A DNA stretch of 7,591 nt from Prevotella sp. (GTDB taxonomy: Bacteria; Bacteroidota; Bacteroidia; Bacteroidales; Dysgonomonadaceae), in NCBI GenBank assembly GCA_031263965.1, contig JAISES010000215.1, forward strand, positions 1-7,591. The letters are read 5' to 3'. Within the stretch, counting starts at the first letter, position 1, and each line of letters opens with the position of its first letter. The translations under genes were made by a program, and so were the position numbers. Below, one piece after another: positions 1-6,187 of this stretch. The notes beneath the pieces were generated by a model, which worked only from the letters and a program-made list of their open reading frames with translations, made no database searches and was not told the origin of the DNA.

Positions 1-305
1 TTATCGATACCTTCAGCAGTACAGAAACGGCCTGCCGCAAAAGGAAGGTCGGCGGAAATAGCCAGCACTACCGTATCAGGCAAGCCCGCAGCTTCTTTAT
101 TGAACTTGCGAACCGATGCAGCGCAAACTCCGGTATCGATACTTGGAAAGATATTAAGAACTACATTCTTTCCTTTAATATCTTTTAAAGACACTTCCGA
201 TAAATCCTTTTTTACCAAGGTGAAATCCGGAGCAGCGGCCCCTATTGCCGGCAATTGCCCATCTACATTAACTGTAGTATCTCTCATAAATGTTACTGTT
301 GACAT
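1..305 (-). CDS. tpx: Thiol peroxidase Tpx (N-terminal 101 residues; cut by the window edge)
   Basis: This is an atypical 2-Cys peroxiredoxin that reduces H2O2 and alkyl hydroperoxides, normally with thioredoxin as electron donor. The start codon at 303-305 gives a protein beginning MSTVTFMRD, which lines up with E. coli Tpx from its first residues. The diagnostic block [17 protein letters not shown] holds the peroxidatic cysteine at residue 61. The block [16 protein letters not shown] holds the resolving cysteine at residue 95. Both positions equal those of E. coli Tpx. Family members are about 165-168 residues, so roughly 65 C-terminal residues lie left of the window. I saw no Shine-Dalgarno sequence, as is normal in Bacteroidetes, and no convincing -7 box in the AT-rich leader. 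It lies downstream of, and in the same direction as, the peroxiredoxin at 587-1222, but a terminator separates them, so it is probably transcribed separately. The family assignment is secure. Confidence 0.95.
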   Translation of the reverse strand, partial: MSTVTFMRDTTVNVDGQLPAIGAAAPDFTLVKKDLSEVSLKDIKGKNVVLNIFPSIDTGVCAASVRKFNKEAAGLPDTVVLAISADLPFAAGRFCTAEGID

Positions 306-453
306 AATTTTTTAAATTTTATTTATTTCAATAACTCATGTTACGCAAGATCGGAACAAATCCATAAAAAACAGTATTATTCCGTATTATTTTTTCAGCG
401 CGCAATCAAAGATTGATTATTCTTAACTTTATGCTTGACCAAAAAGTTACAAA

Positions 454-468
454 AAGTCAAGATGACTT
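454..468 (-). terminator. Possible weak second terminator hairpin
   Basis: AAGTCA (454-459) and TGACTT (463-468) are perfect inverted arms around a 3-nt loop. On the minus strand the hairpin is followed by a short T-run from the A's at 451-453. It could back up the stronger terminator at 517-544, or it may simply be a small palindrome ahead of tpx. The pairing is directly visible; the function is a guess. Confidence 0.25.
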
Positions 469-481
469 CATTATTCTTCGC

Positions 482-500
482 TAAAATTCAAACAGTTTCT
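482..500 (-). repeat. Dispersed intergenic repeat, copy 1
   Basis: The minus strand reads AGAAACTGTTTGAATTTTA, identical over 19 nt to the copies at 6165-6183 and 7496-7514. It lies in the 281-nt gap between tpx and the peroxiredoxin gene, just beyond the latter's terminator. It has no nearby inverted partner. Confidence 0.8.
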
Positions 501-516
501 TTCTTTACTGAACTTA

Positions 517-544
517 AAAAGAGATGCTATCCGGCATCTCTTTT
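517..544 (-). terminator. Rho-independent terminator of the peroxiredoxin gene
   Basis: A perfect 7-bp stem GAGATGC/GCATCTC (521-527 with 534-540) and a 6-nt loop is flanked by A and T runs. These extend the pairing by 4 bp and give a U-run on either strand. It begins 42 nt past the peroxiredoxin stop codon at 587, reading leftward. It should stop read-through towards tpx. Confidence 0.8.
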
Positions 545-586
545 AAACTAAATCAACTCAAACACATCAATATAAAGACACTAATT

Positions 587-1222
587 TTAGTGTTTATGAG
601 ATAAATAATCGGAAATTCCTTCCTGTGTAGCTTTCAGGGCTTTGTCTCCCTTTTTCCAGTTGGCAGGGCAAACTTCTCCGTATTCTTCTGTAAACTGAAG
701 AGCATCTATTACGCGTAAAACTTCATCTACACTACGTCCCAACGGCATATCATTTACCACCTGATGGCGAACAACACCATCCTTATCAATTAAGAAAAGC
801 CCACGATACGCCTTAGGCGCACCTACAAATACATTTTCGCCTTCGTCATCATAATCGAACGAGCCGGCAAGAACATCGTAAGCCGAAGAAATCATCAGCG
901 ATTGGTCTGAGACCAATGGATATTTAACACCTTTAATTCCACCATCGTTTTGTTCTGTCTGAAGCCATTTCCAATGAGAGAAAGCCGAATCGGTAGAAGC
1001 TCCAACAACAGCAACATTACGTGATTCGAACTCAGCAATCTTTTCCTGGAATGCTATAATTTCGGTTGGGCAAACAAATGTAAAATCGGCCGGATAAAAG
1101 AAAAGTACTACATACTTTTCCCCTTTATACTGCTCCAAAGAGAAATTTTCCACTATTTCACTACCGTTCACTACTGCGCTTGTATTAAAAACAGGCGCCT
1201 TTTTTCCTACTAATACTGCCAT
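587..1222 (-). CDS. ahpC: Typical 2-Cys peroxiredoxin, AhpC/Prx1 type
   Basis: This is a cytoplasmic thiol peroxidase that reduces H2O2, organic peroxides and probably peroxynitrite. The 211-residue protein shows the active-site motif PxxxTxxC (P44, T48, peroxidatic C51 in DFTFVCPTE), the conserved active-site arginine in AYRGLFLID (R140), and the resolving cysteine C185 in GEVCPANW. The open frame continues 36 codons upstream, but those codons cover the promoter and are not peroxiredoxin-like. The start at 1220-1222 (MAVLVGKKAP) matches the family. The length and GEVCPANW tail fit the Prx1 group better than the 187-residue E. coli AhpC. The usual GGLG loop reads GGIKG, and the C-terminus ends in YLSHKH without the YF motif of overoxidation-sensitive enzymes. 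No ahpF reductase follows; a terminator comes first, so electrons may come from thioredoxin or a distant AhpF. The symbol ahpC is used loosely. Confidence 0.93.
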   Translation of the reverse strand: MAVLVGKKAPVFNTSAVVNGSEIVENFSLEQYKGEKYVVLFFYPADFTFVCPTEIIAFQEKIAEFESRNVAVVGASTDSAFSHWKWLQTEQNDGGIKGVKYPLVSDQSLMISSAYDVLAGSFDYDDEGENVFVGAPKAYRGLFLIDKDGVVRHQVVNDMPLGRSVDEVLRVIDALQFTEEYGEVCPANWKKGDKALKATQEGISDYLSHKH

Positions 1223-1251
1223 GATAATATTTTTTATAATTATTAATTTTG

Positions 1252-1278
1252 ATACAAATATACCAGCAATATTTGTAT
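1252..1278. promoter_or_regulatory. Perfect 10-bp inverted repeat over the peroxiredoxin promoter (candidate operator)
   Basis: ATACAAATAT (1252-1261) and ATATTTGTAT (1269-1278) are exact inverted repeats around a 7-nt spacer. The left arm covers nearly all of the -7 box, and the whole element fits between the -33 and -7 boxes. This is a natural position for a dimeric regulator. OxyR and PerR are the usual peroxide regulators of such genes in this phylum, but the repeat does not spell either textbook box, so the binding protein is unknown. The AT-rich composition raises the chance of coincidence. Confidence 0.5.
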
Positions 1279-1286
1279 AAATCAAA
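1255..1286 (-). promoter_or_regulatory. Bacteroidetes-type promoter of the peroxiredoxin gene
   Basis: On the minus strand the -33 box TTTG (1286-1283) is followed after 20 nt by a perfect -7 box TATATTTG (1262-1255). This fits the known Bacteroides pattern TTTG...TAnnTTTG. It implies a transcript start near 1245-1250 and a leader of roughly 25 nt before the ATG at 1222. The promoter also rules out the longer upstream open frame as the true start. Confidence 0.75.
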
Positions 1287-1381
1287 TAGATATTTACTAT
1301 ACAGATATCAATGCGATTTATGTGCGCCAAATAATAAAATCCATTCTATTGAAAACCTGTCAGGATAATTATTTGAGACTT

Positions 1382-1459
1382 AGAAACTGTTTAAAATTGC
1401 TAAGAAGTCTTTTTCTAATCCCATAATAATATTTTTTGCTAAAAATTTAAACAGTTTCT
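1382..1459. repeat. 78-bp MITE-like inverted-repeat element (repeat copies 2 and 3)
   Basis: AGAAACTGTTTAAA at 1382-1395 and its exact reverse complement at 1446-1459 bound a 50-nt AT-rich spacer without an ORF. TTA occurs at 1380-1382 and again at 1459-1461, so an element starting GAAACTG and ending CAGTTTC would be flanked by 3-nt direct repeats. Both ends belong to the same family as the single copies at 482, 6165 and 7496 but carry A in place of G after GTTT. The element sits between divergent promoters. It could be a tiny non-autonomous transposable element or a structured regulatory palindrome. Confidence 0.6.
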
Positions 1460-1508
1460 TATTATCTTTGAATGTAGATTGGCAGAAAACAGATATGGCA
1501 TAACTAGC

Positions 1509-1536
1509 TTTGCATCGGGAAAAAATTGTATCTTTG
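1509..1536 (+). promoter_or_regulatory. Likely promoter of the hydrolase-gcvP operon
   Basis: TATCTTTG at 1529-1536 is a perfect TAnnTTTG -7 box, ending 32 nt before the chosen start at 1569. A TTTG at 1509-1512 lies 16 nt upstream, a little closer than the usual spacing of about 19-21. A second TATCTTTG at 1463-1470, just past the inverted-repeat element, has its nearest TTTG 24 nt upstream and is the weaker alternative. Confidence 0.5.
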
Positions 1537-1568
1537 TCCTGCTTTTTTATATGTTGAAAATTATAAAT

Positions 1569-2210
1569 ATGAACATAAAAATATTTGAATTCAACCCCAT
1601 CAGCGAAAATACATATGTGGCGTACGATGAGACCAATGAATGCGTTATTATCGACCCCGGATGTTTCTTCCCTGATGAAAAATCCTTACTTCTCGATTTT
1701 ATACTCGATAATAATTTAGTGGTAAAACATCTGCTTAATACACATCTGCATTTCGACCATGTGTTTGGAAATCAGTTCATATACGAACAGTTCCATCTGG
1801 AGACCGAAGCGCACGAAGGCGATGGGTTCCTGCTGAAACAATTGCCCGGACAGATGGAAATGTTCGGATTCAGCAGCGAAGGAGTACAGGTTCCTGAAAT
1901 AGGGAAGTACCTGAAAGAAAATGATGTAGTAACCTTTGGCAATCAAAGAATGATTGTGTTGGAAATTCCGGGGCATTCGCCCGGCAGTATTGTCTTTTAT
2001 AATCGGGAGGCAGAGTGTGTCTTTGTTGGAGATGTCCTGTTTAGGGGTAGTGTTGGACGTACCGATTTAGTGGGAGGTAATCATCAACAGCTAATTGACG
2101 GAATTAAGAAAAAACTCCTTACCCTTCCTCCCGATACCGTTGTTTATCCGGGTCACGGGCCACGGACTACCGTCAGAGAAGAAATAAGAAACAACTTTTA
2201 CTTACAATAA
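1569..2210 (+). CDS. Metallo-beta-lactamase-fold hydrolase, glyoxalase II-like (YcbL/GloB type)
   Basis: This is a probable dinuclear metal (Zn/Fe) thioesterase-like hydrolase of 213 residues in the cytoplasm. All the fold's ligands are visible: the signature H59-L-H61-F-D63-H64 in LNTHLHFDHVFGN, H136 in PGHSPGS, the bridging D155 in GDVLFRGSVGRTDL, and H196 in YPGHGP. The GDVLFRGSVGRTDL block is typical of the glyoxalase-II-like subgroup. The protein lacks the extra C-terminal substrate domain of classical hydroxyacylglutathione hydrolases, as do YcbL-type enzymes, so the true thioester substrate is uncertain. The frame is open for 30 more codons upstream, but that stretch spans the likely -7 box. 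The start at MNIKIFEFNPISENTYV matches the family N-terminus. It lies 14 nt ahead of gcvP and is probably co-transcribed with it. Confidence 0.88.
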   Translation: MNIKIFEFNPISENTYVAYDETNECVIIDPGCFFPDEKSLLLDFILDNNLVVKHLLNTHLHFDHVFGNQFIYEQFHLETEAHEGDGFLLKQLPGQMEMFGFSSEGVQVPEIGKYLKENDVVTFGNQRMIVLEIPGHSPGSIVFYNREAECVFVGDVLFRGSVGRTDLVGGNHQQLIDGIKKKLLTLPPDTVVYPGHGPRTTVREEIRNNFYLQ

Positions 2211-2224
2211 ACCAAAAAAAATAC

Positions 2225-5077
2225 ATGAAAACTCAAAAATTTCAAGATCGCCATATTGGCATCAATCCGGAAGAAGAAAAACTGATGTTGTCTAAGGTGG
2301 GTGTAAAATCGCTGGATGAATTAATTGACCAGGCGATACCTGCCAACATCCGCTTGCAAAGCGGGCTAAATTTACCGGAAGCGTTGAGCGAACATGAGTA
2401 TGCGGAAGAAATGGCTTTAATGGCATCAAAGAACCGTATTTGTGCTTCATATATAGGAATGGGTTGGTATGATACAATATGTCCTGCTCCTATCTTTCGT
2501 AATGTTTTCGAAAACCCTGTGTGGTACACATCATATACTCCTTACCAAGCCGAAATATCGCAAGGACGTCTTGAAGCTTTGATGAATTTCCAGACAATGG
2601 TAAGCGATCTTACCGGTCTTCCTCTGTCAAATTGCTCTCTTTTGGACGAGGCTACTGCCGCAGCCGAGGCCGCTACCATGATGTTTGCCCTTCGTAGTCG
2701 CGAACAAGTAAAGGCTGAGGTAAATAAACTCTTTGTAGATAAAAATATTTTCCCTCAGACTCTTGCTGTCATCAATACCCGTATGGAGCCTCAGGGCATA
2801 AAAGTTGTAGCAGGGAATTATCAGGATGTAAATCTTGCCGACGGATTTTTCGGAGCTGTAATACAATATCCTAATTCCAATGGGAATATTGTAGATTATG
2901 CCGCTTTTACGGAAAAGGCTCATGCGGCAGATTGTAAAGTTGCAGCGGCTACCGACCTGATGGCTCTCACCTTGCTTGTCCCTCCGGGCGAATGGGGCGC
3001 AGACATTGCATTCGGCAGTAGCCAGCGTTTCGGAATCCCGATGTTCTATGGTGGTCCTTCCGCAGGATTCTTTGCTACAAAAGACGAATATAAACGTAAT
3101 GTGCCCGGACGTATTATAGGCGTGTCGAAAGATGCTTACGGCAAACCGGCATATCGCATGGCTTTGCAGACACGCGAACAGCATATCAAACGTGAAAAAG
3201 CAACTTCGAATATCTGTACGGCACAGGCTTTGCTGGCTACAATGTCAGGATTCTATGCTGTTTATCACGGGCCACAGGGTTTGAAAAATATTGCAAGCCT
3301 AATACATTCTGCAACAGCTTTGATTGCCGATGAATTGAGGGAATTGGGGTACACAGTCCTGAATGAACAGTATTTTGATACGCTCAAAATAGGTTTGCCT
3401 GGCGGAGTATCGCAGTATACGGTGCGTGAATATGCCGAAATGCGCGATATTAATCTTCGTTATTATGAAGCCGGAGAGGTGGGGCTAAGTATCGACGAGA
3501 CGATCACAGAATACAAAGCTCATGAATTATTAGCTGTATTCTCTCTGGCGGCAGGCCGTCAGGAAGTATTTATGATCGACGATCTCCCTGAGAAAATAAC
3601 GATAAAAGATACTTTTTTGCGCAAGAGCGAATATCTGACGCATGAAGTATTTAACAACTATCATACCGAGACGGAACTTATGCGCTACATTAAGCGTCTC
3701 GACAGAAAAGATATTTCATTGGCTCACTCGATGATCTCGCTTGGTTCGTGTACGATGAAGCTGAATGCAGCATCGGAATTACTCCCCTTATCCTTGGGCG
3801 GATTTCAAAACATTCATCCGTTTGCTCCTAAATCGCAAACTCAGGGGTATACTGAACTGATAGAAGAGCTTGGCGAATATCTGAAGGAGATCACAGGCTT
3901 TGCGGGAGTCAGCTTCCAACCCAATTCGGGTGCTGCAGGAGAATATGCAGGGCTTATGACCATCCGCAAATATCAGGGAAGTATAGGTCAGGGGCATCGC
4001 AATATTATACTCATTCCGGCATCTGCACACGGAACAAATCCTGCTTCCGCTATTCAGGCAGGTTATGAAACAGTGACGATTAGTTGTGACAGTCATGGGA
4101 ATGTGGTTGTAGAGGATTTACAGGCAAAAGCCGATCAGCACAAGGACAATCTGGCTGCTTTGATGATAACCTACCCTTCTACACATGGTATCTTTGAGAA
4201 AGAAATCAGGGAAATCTGTAAGATTGTACACGAAAAAGGAGGACAAGTATATATGGACGGAGCCAATATGAATGCGCAGGTTGGACTTACCAATCCGGGC
4301 TTCATCGGGGCAGACGTTTGCCATTTGAATTTACATAAAACATTTGCGATTCCTCACGGAGGCGGAGGCCCGGGAGAAGGCCCTATATGCGTGGCAGAAC
4401 ATTTGATTCCGTTCTTGCCGCATCATCCCGAAGTAGATGGAAGTACTGTTAATACTGTATCTTCTGCGCCTTACGGAAGTGCCGGCATTTTGCCTATTAC
4501 CTACGGTTATATCCGTATGATGGGAGGAGAGGGACTAACGCATGCCACAAAGATTGCCATCCTGAATGCGAACTATTTAGCAGAATGTTTTAAAGATACA
4601 TACGGGGTTGTATATACCGGCACAACAGGTAGAGTAGGACATGAGTTGATCCTGGAATGCCGTAAAGTAAAAGAAACTTCGGGAATAACCGAATCGGATA
4701 TTGCAAAACGCCTGATGGACTACGGATACCACGCGCCTACACTGTCTTTCCCTGTTCATGGTACGCTTATGATAGAGCCGACAGAAAGCGAAAGCCTGAG
4801 AGAATTGAACCGTTTTGTAGATACAATGAACCAGATATGGGCTGAAATAAAGGAAGTGGAGAACGGAACATATACGAAAGAAGATAATGTGCTCGTAAAT
4901 GCGCCGCATCCCGAATACGAAATTTGCGCGGATGAGTGGAAACATGCTTATCCCCGTTCGAAGGCCGCTTATCCGCTTGGTTTTGTGAAAGAAAATAAAT
5001 TCTGGATCAATGTCGCCCGTTTGGATAATGCTTATGGAGACAGGAATCTGATTACTTGCCTTTGCGACATGGGATAA
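2225..5077 (+). CDS. gcvP: Glycine dehydrogenase (decarboxylating), P-protein of the glycine cleavage system
   Basis: This PLP enzyme decarboxylates glycine and passes the aminomethyl group to the lipoyl arm of GcvH; with GcvT and Lpd it feeds one-carbon units to tetrahydrofolate. The protein has 950 residues, matching single-chain P-proteins (E. coli about 957) rather than the split two-subunit form. Its N-terminus KFQDRHIGINPEEE is typical of the family. The two homologous halves are intact: the N-terminal GDC-P half covers about residues 8-440 and the catalytic-type C-terminal half about 450-900. In the latter are SLGSCTMKLN (505-514), SAHGTNPASA (around H602), and the PLP-binding Schiff-base lysine K705 in HLNLHKTFAIPHGG, followed by the glycine-rich loop. 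No frameshift or missing key residue is seen. It follows the hydrolase gene by 14 nt. No glycine riboswitch is visible upstream, and gcvT and gcvH are not in the window. Confidence 0.97.
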   Translation: MKTQKFQDRHIGINPEEEKLMLSKVGVKSLDELIDQAIPANIRLQSGLNLPEALSEHEYAEEMALMASKNRICASYIGMGWYDTICPAPIFRNVFENPVWYTSYTPYQAEISQGRLEALMNFQTMVSDLTGLPLSNCSLLDEATAAAEAATMMFALRSREQVKAEVNKLFVDKNIFPQTLAVINTRMEPQGIKVVAGNYQDVNLADGFFGAVIQYPNSNGNIVDYAAFTEKAHAADCKVAAATDLMALTLLVPPGEWGADIAFGSSQRFGIPMFYGGPSAGFFATKDEYKRNVPGRIIGVSKDAYGKPAYRMALQTREQHIKREKATSNICTAQALLATMSGFYAVYHGPQGLKNIASLIHSATALIADELRELGYTVLNEQYFDTLKIGLPGGVSQYTVREYAEMRDINLRYYEAGEVGLSIDETITEYKAHELLAVFSLAAGRQEVFMIDDLPEKITIKDTFLRKSEYLTHEVFNNYHTETELMRYIKRLDRKDISLAHSMISLGSCTMKLNAASELLPLSLGGFQNIHPFAPKSQTQGYTELIEELGEYLKEITGFAGVSFQPNSGAAGEYAGLMTIRKYQGSIGQGHRNIILIPASAHGTNPASAIQAGYETVTISCDSHGNVVVEDLQAKADQHKDNLAALMITYPSTHGIFEKEIREICKIVHEKGGQVYMDGANMNAQVGLTNPGFIGADVCHLNLHKTFAIPHGGGGPGEGPICVAEHLIPFLPHHPEVDGSTVNTVSSAPYGSAGILPITYGYIRMMGGEGLTHATKIAILNANYLAECFKDTYGVVYTGTTGRVGHELILECRKVKETSGITESDIAKRLMDYGYHAPTLSFPVHGTLMIEPTESESLRELNRFVDTMNQIWAEIKEVENGTYTKEDNVLVNAPHPEYEICADEWKHAYPRSKAAYPLGFVKENKFWINVARLDNAYGDRNLITCLCDMG

Positions 5078-5135
5078 TGGTTATTCGTGTTTATTGTAAA
5101 CTTTAGTAGATTTTATTAATTTAAGAATAGAGAAT

Positions 5136-5450
5136 ATGAATATGAAAGTTTTTGTAATTGCACTTGTTATGATGCTTGGTATAGGAATGTCTATTCAGGC
5201 ACAAAAGCCAAAAAGTGATAAAGAAACAGTTGTTTTCGATGTGTCTATGACATGCGAAAACTGCCGGAAAAGAATTGAAAAGAATATTGCTTTCGAAAAG
5301 GGTGTGACCGATATGAAGGTTGATCTGGAAAATAAAACGGTACAAATAGAATACAAGCCGGGCCAGATAACTGTAGAGAAACTTCAGGCTGCAATCGTAA
5401 AGCTGGGTTATGACGTAAAAATACACGGTAAAGAACAAAAAGGAAAGTAA
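5136..5450 (+). CDS. Secreted heavy-metal-associated (HMA) domain protein
   Basis: This is a 104-residue exported protein. Residues 1-22 form a signal peptide (short charged start, hydrophobic core FVIALVMMLGIGM, likely cleavage after SIQA). The rest is a single HMA/CopZ-like fold with the metal-binding motif M38-T-C40-E-N-C43 and the usual ending KLQAAIVKLGYDV. By family it should bind a soft metal such as Cu(I) in the periplasm. Whether it is a chaperone or a buffer cannot be told, because no P-type ATPase or efflux gene is nearby. The tail is lysine-rich (GKEQKGK). A start two codons later (MKVFV) is equally possible. It lies 58 nt after gcvP with no terminator or clear -7 box between them, so partial co-transcription with gcvP is likely although the functions look unrelated. 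Confidence 0.88.
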   Translation: MNMKVFVIALVMMLGIGMSIQAQKPKSDKETVVFDVSMTCENCRKRIEKNIAFEKGVTDMKVDLENKTVQIEYKPGQITVEKLQAAIVKLGYDVKIHGKEQKGK

Positions 5451-5476
5451 AATCCTAACATATTTTGCAGGATTTT
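5449..5476 (+). terminator. Candidate terminator after the HMA gene
   Basis: AAAATCCT (5449-5456, overlapping the stop codon) pairs perfectly with AGGATTTT (5469-5476) around a 12-nt loop. The U-run is short, being the TTTT of the right arm followed by ATAA. This makes it a weak terminator or an mRNA 3'-end stabiliser. Confidence 0.4.
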
Positions 5477-5583
5477 ATAACGTAAAGAGATTCTTTTTTG
5501 CAATATAAAATAAGTAAAATAAGCTATATTTCGCTGTATATAAATTGTTTGTATGAATATCAAGGTCGACTAATTAAAATGAA

Positions 5584-5612
5584 AGAGGATATATCGTAAA
5601 GATATATCCTCT
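5584..5612 (-). terminator. Strong hairpin terminator between convergent genes
   Basis: AGAGGATATATC (5584-5595) and GATATATCCTCT (5601-5612) form a perfect 12-bp stem with a 5-nt loop. It begins 22 nt past the stop of the DUF1573 gene in the minus direction, where a moderately T-rich stretch (TTCATTTTAATT) follows. It may also stop plus-strand transcripts coming from the HMA gene, although the plus side is less U-rich. Confidence 0.65.
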
Positions 5613-5634
5613 GATATTAATATTGTCGTATCAA

Positions 5635-6039
5635 TTATCTTTTACGGATTACCTCCCCTTTTATATATACTCTATATATAGTATCGGGTACGTTTGTGAA
5701 TATAGTTGCGTCCTTGTTAAATACACCGGGGCGTCCTGTTGTCGAATAAGTTACTTTAATAGTCCCTGTCTTACCCGGGAGTACGGGCTCATTTGTATAT
5801 TCTGGTGTCGTACATCCACAACTGGCTTGTACACGCTGAATAATTAAAGGCGCTTTGCCTACATTTTTGAACGTAAACTCAGTACTTACCGTACCGGCAC
5901 TTTCTTCTACTTTCCCAAAATCATGAACTTCTTTTGCAAATTTAGCTTCAGGGGCGTTTTTATTAACGCCGGCTGTTTGAGCCAGCATAAAATTAGCAGA
6001 TAGAACCAAAGCAAACAGTATAAAACCAATCTTTTTCAT
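5635..6039 (-). CDS. Secreted DUF1573 domain protein
   Basis: This is a 134-residue exported protein of unknown role. An N-terminal signal peptide (MKKIGFILFALVLSANFMLA, likely cleaved near A20/Q21) precedes one DUF1573 domain, an immunoglobulin-like beta-sandwich common in Bacteroidetes. The domain shows its standard marks: FAKEVHDFGKVEE opening, the FKNVGKAPLII strand, the QASCGCTTPEY motif with C74 and C76, LPGKTGTIKVTY, and GVFNKDATIFTN. The two cysteines are conserved in the family but no reaction is established. It has its own -7 box upstream and a strong hairpin downstream, so it is probably a single-gene transcript despite following rimM on the same strand. Confidence 0.88.
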   Translation of the reverse strand: MKKIGFILFALVLSANFMLAQTAGVNKNAPEAKFAKEVHDFGKVEESAGTVSTEFTFKNVGKAPLIIQRVQASCGCTTPEYTNEPVLPGKTGTIKVTYSTTGRPGVFNKDATIFTNVPDTIYRVYIKGEVIRKR

Positions 6040-6106
6040 ATTTTATAATACCTAAAAATTTGTCTGTTAAAAATGTTGCTATACTAAACTGGTAGTAATT
6101 AATGCA

Positions 6107-6138
6107 CAAATGTAAGAATAAAAACAACTACTTATAAA
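6107..6138 (-). promoter_or_regulatory. Likely promoter of the DUF1573 gene
   Basis: The minus strand has TACATTTG (6114-6107), a perfect TAnnTTTG -7 box, about 67 nt before the ATG at 6039. A one-mismatch -33 box TTTA (6138-6135) lies 20 nt upstream. The -33 region coincides with the T-run of the presumed rimM terminator. Confidence 0.5.
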
Positions 6139-6179
6139 AAAAATACTGTTTTTATATTTTTCGATAAAATTCAAACAGT
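6136..6179 (-). terminator. Rho-independent terminator of the DUF4290-rimM operon, partly made of repeat copy 4
   Basis: On the minus strand ACTGTTT (6179-6173) pairs with AAACAGT (6151-6145). An inner 5-bp AAAAT/ATTTT pairing (6156-6160 with 6166-6170) tightens the loop. After one A comes a run of eight T (6143-6136). It starts 9 nt past the rimM stop. The stem is AT-rich, but the long U-tract supports termination. The promoter-distal arm AAACAGT is not part of the repeat; the promoter-proximal arm is. Confidence 0.6.
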
Positions 6180-6183
6180 TTCT
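6165..6183 (-). repeat. Dispersed intergenic repeat, copy 4
   Basis: The minus strand reads AGAAACTGTTTGAATTTTA, identical to the copies at 482-500 and 7496-7514. It begins 4 nt after the rimM stop codon and provides the first arm of the apparent terminator. Confidence 0.8.
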
Positions 6184-6187
6184 AAGA

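Larger units (their letters stand above)
1223..1568. other. 346-nt intergenic region between divergent genes
   Basis: This gap holds the peroxiredoxin promoter with its inverted repeat (1252-1286), a 78-bp inverted-repeat element (1382-1459), and the likely promoter of the plus-strand hydrolase (near 1529). I see no coding sequence of its own here. The open frames that enter from either side are upstream extensions of the flanking genes without family similarity. Confidence 0.7.

Noticed and set aside
404..418. AATCAA-AGA-TTGATT small palindrome upstream of tpx
   Set aside because: It is a 6-bp AT-rich palindrome with no promoter context; the chance of coincidence is high.
306..420. Promoter for tpx near 357-364 or 407-414
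   Set aside because: The minus-strand boxes TGGATTTG and AATCTTTG each deviate from TAnnTTTG and lack a -33 TTTG at the right distance, so neither can be supported.
1223..1330. 36-codon N-terminal extension of the peroxiredoxin frame
   Set aside because: It overlaps a good -33/-7 promoter, is AT-rich with an Ile/Tyr-biased translation, and has no family similarity; the family start MAVLVGKKAP is at 1222.
1479..1568. 30-codon N-terminal extension of the hydrolase frame
   Set aside because: The likely -7 box at 1529-1536 lies inside it, and the family N-terminus begins at MNIKIFEFNP; the intermediate ATG at 1551 would be only a few nt from the transcript start.
2211..2224. Glycine riboswitch ahead of gcvP
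   Set aside because: Only 14 nt separate the two genes, and the leader of the upstream hydrolase is too short and AT-rich to hold a glycine aptamer.
2627..3184. Long minus-strand open frame (185 codons) inside gcvP
   Set aside because: Its translation has no recognisable domain and is rich in Cys, His, Ile and Ser; it is an antisense shadow of the well-supported gcvP frame, as are the other antisense frames within 2242-4945.
5121..5438. Minus-strand open frame opposite the HMA gene
   Set aside because: The plus frame has a signal peptide and an intact MTCENC HMA domain; the antisense product has no recognisable feature.
5623..5847. Plus-strand open frame opposite the DUF1573 gene
   Set aside because: It is antisense to a recognised DUF1573 domain and has no signals of its own.
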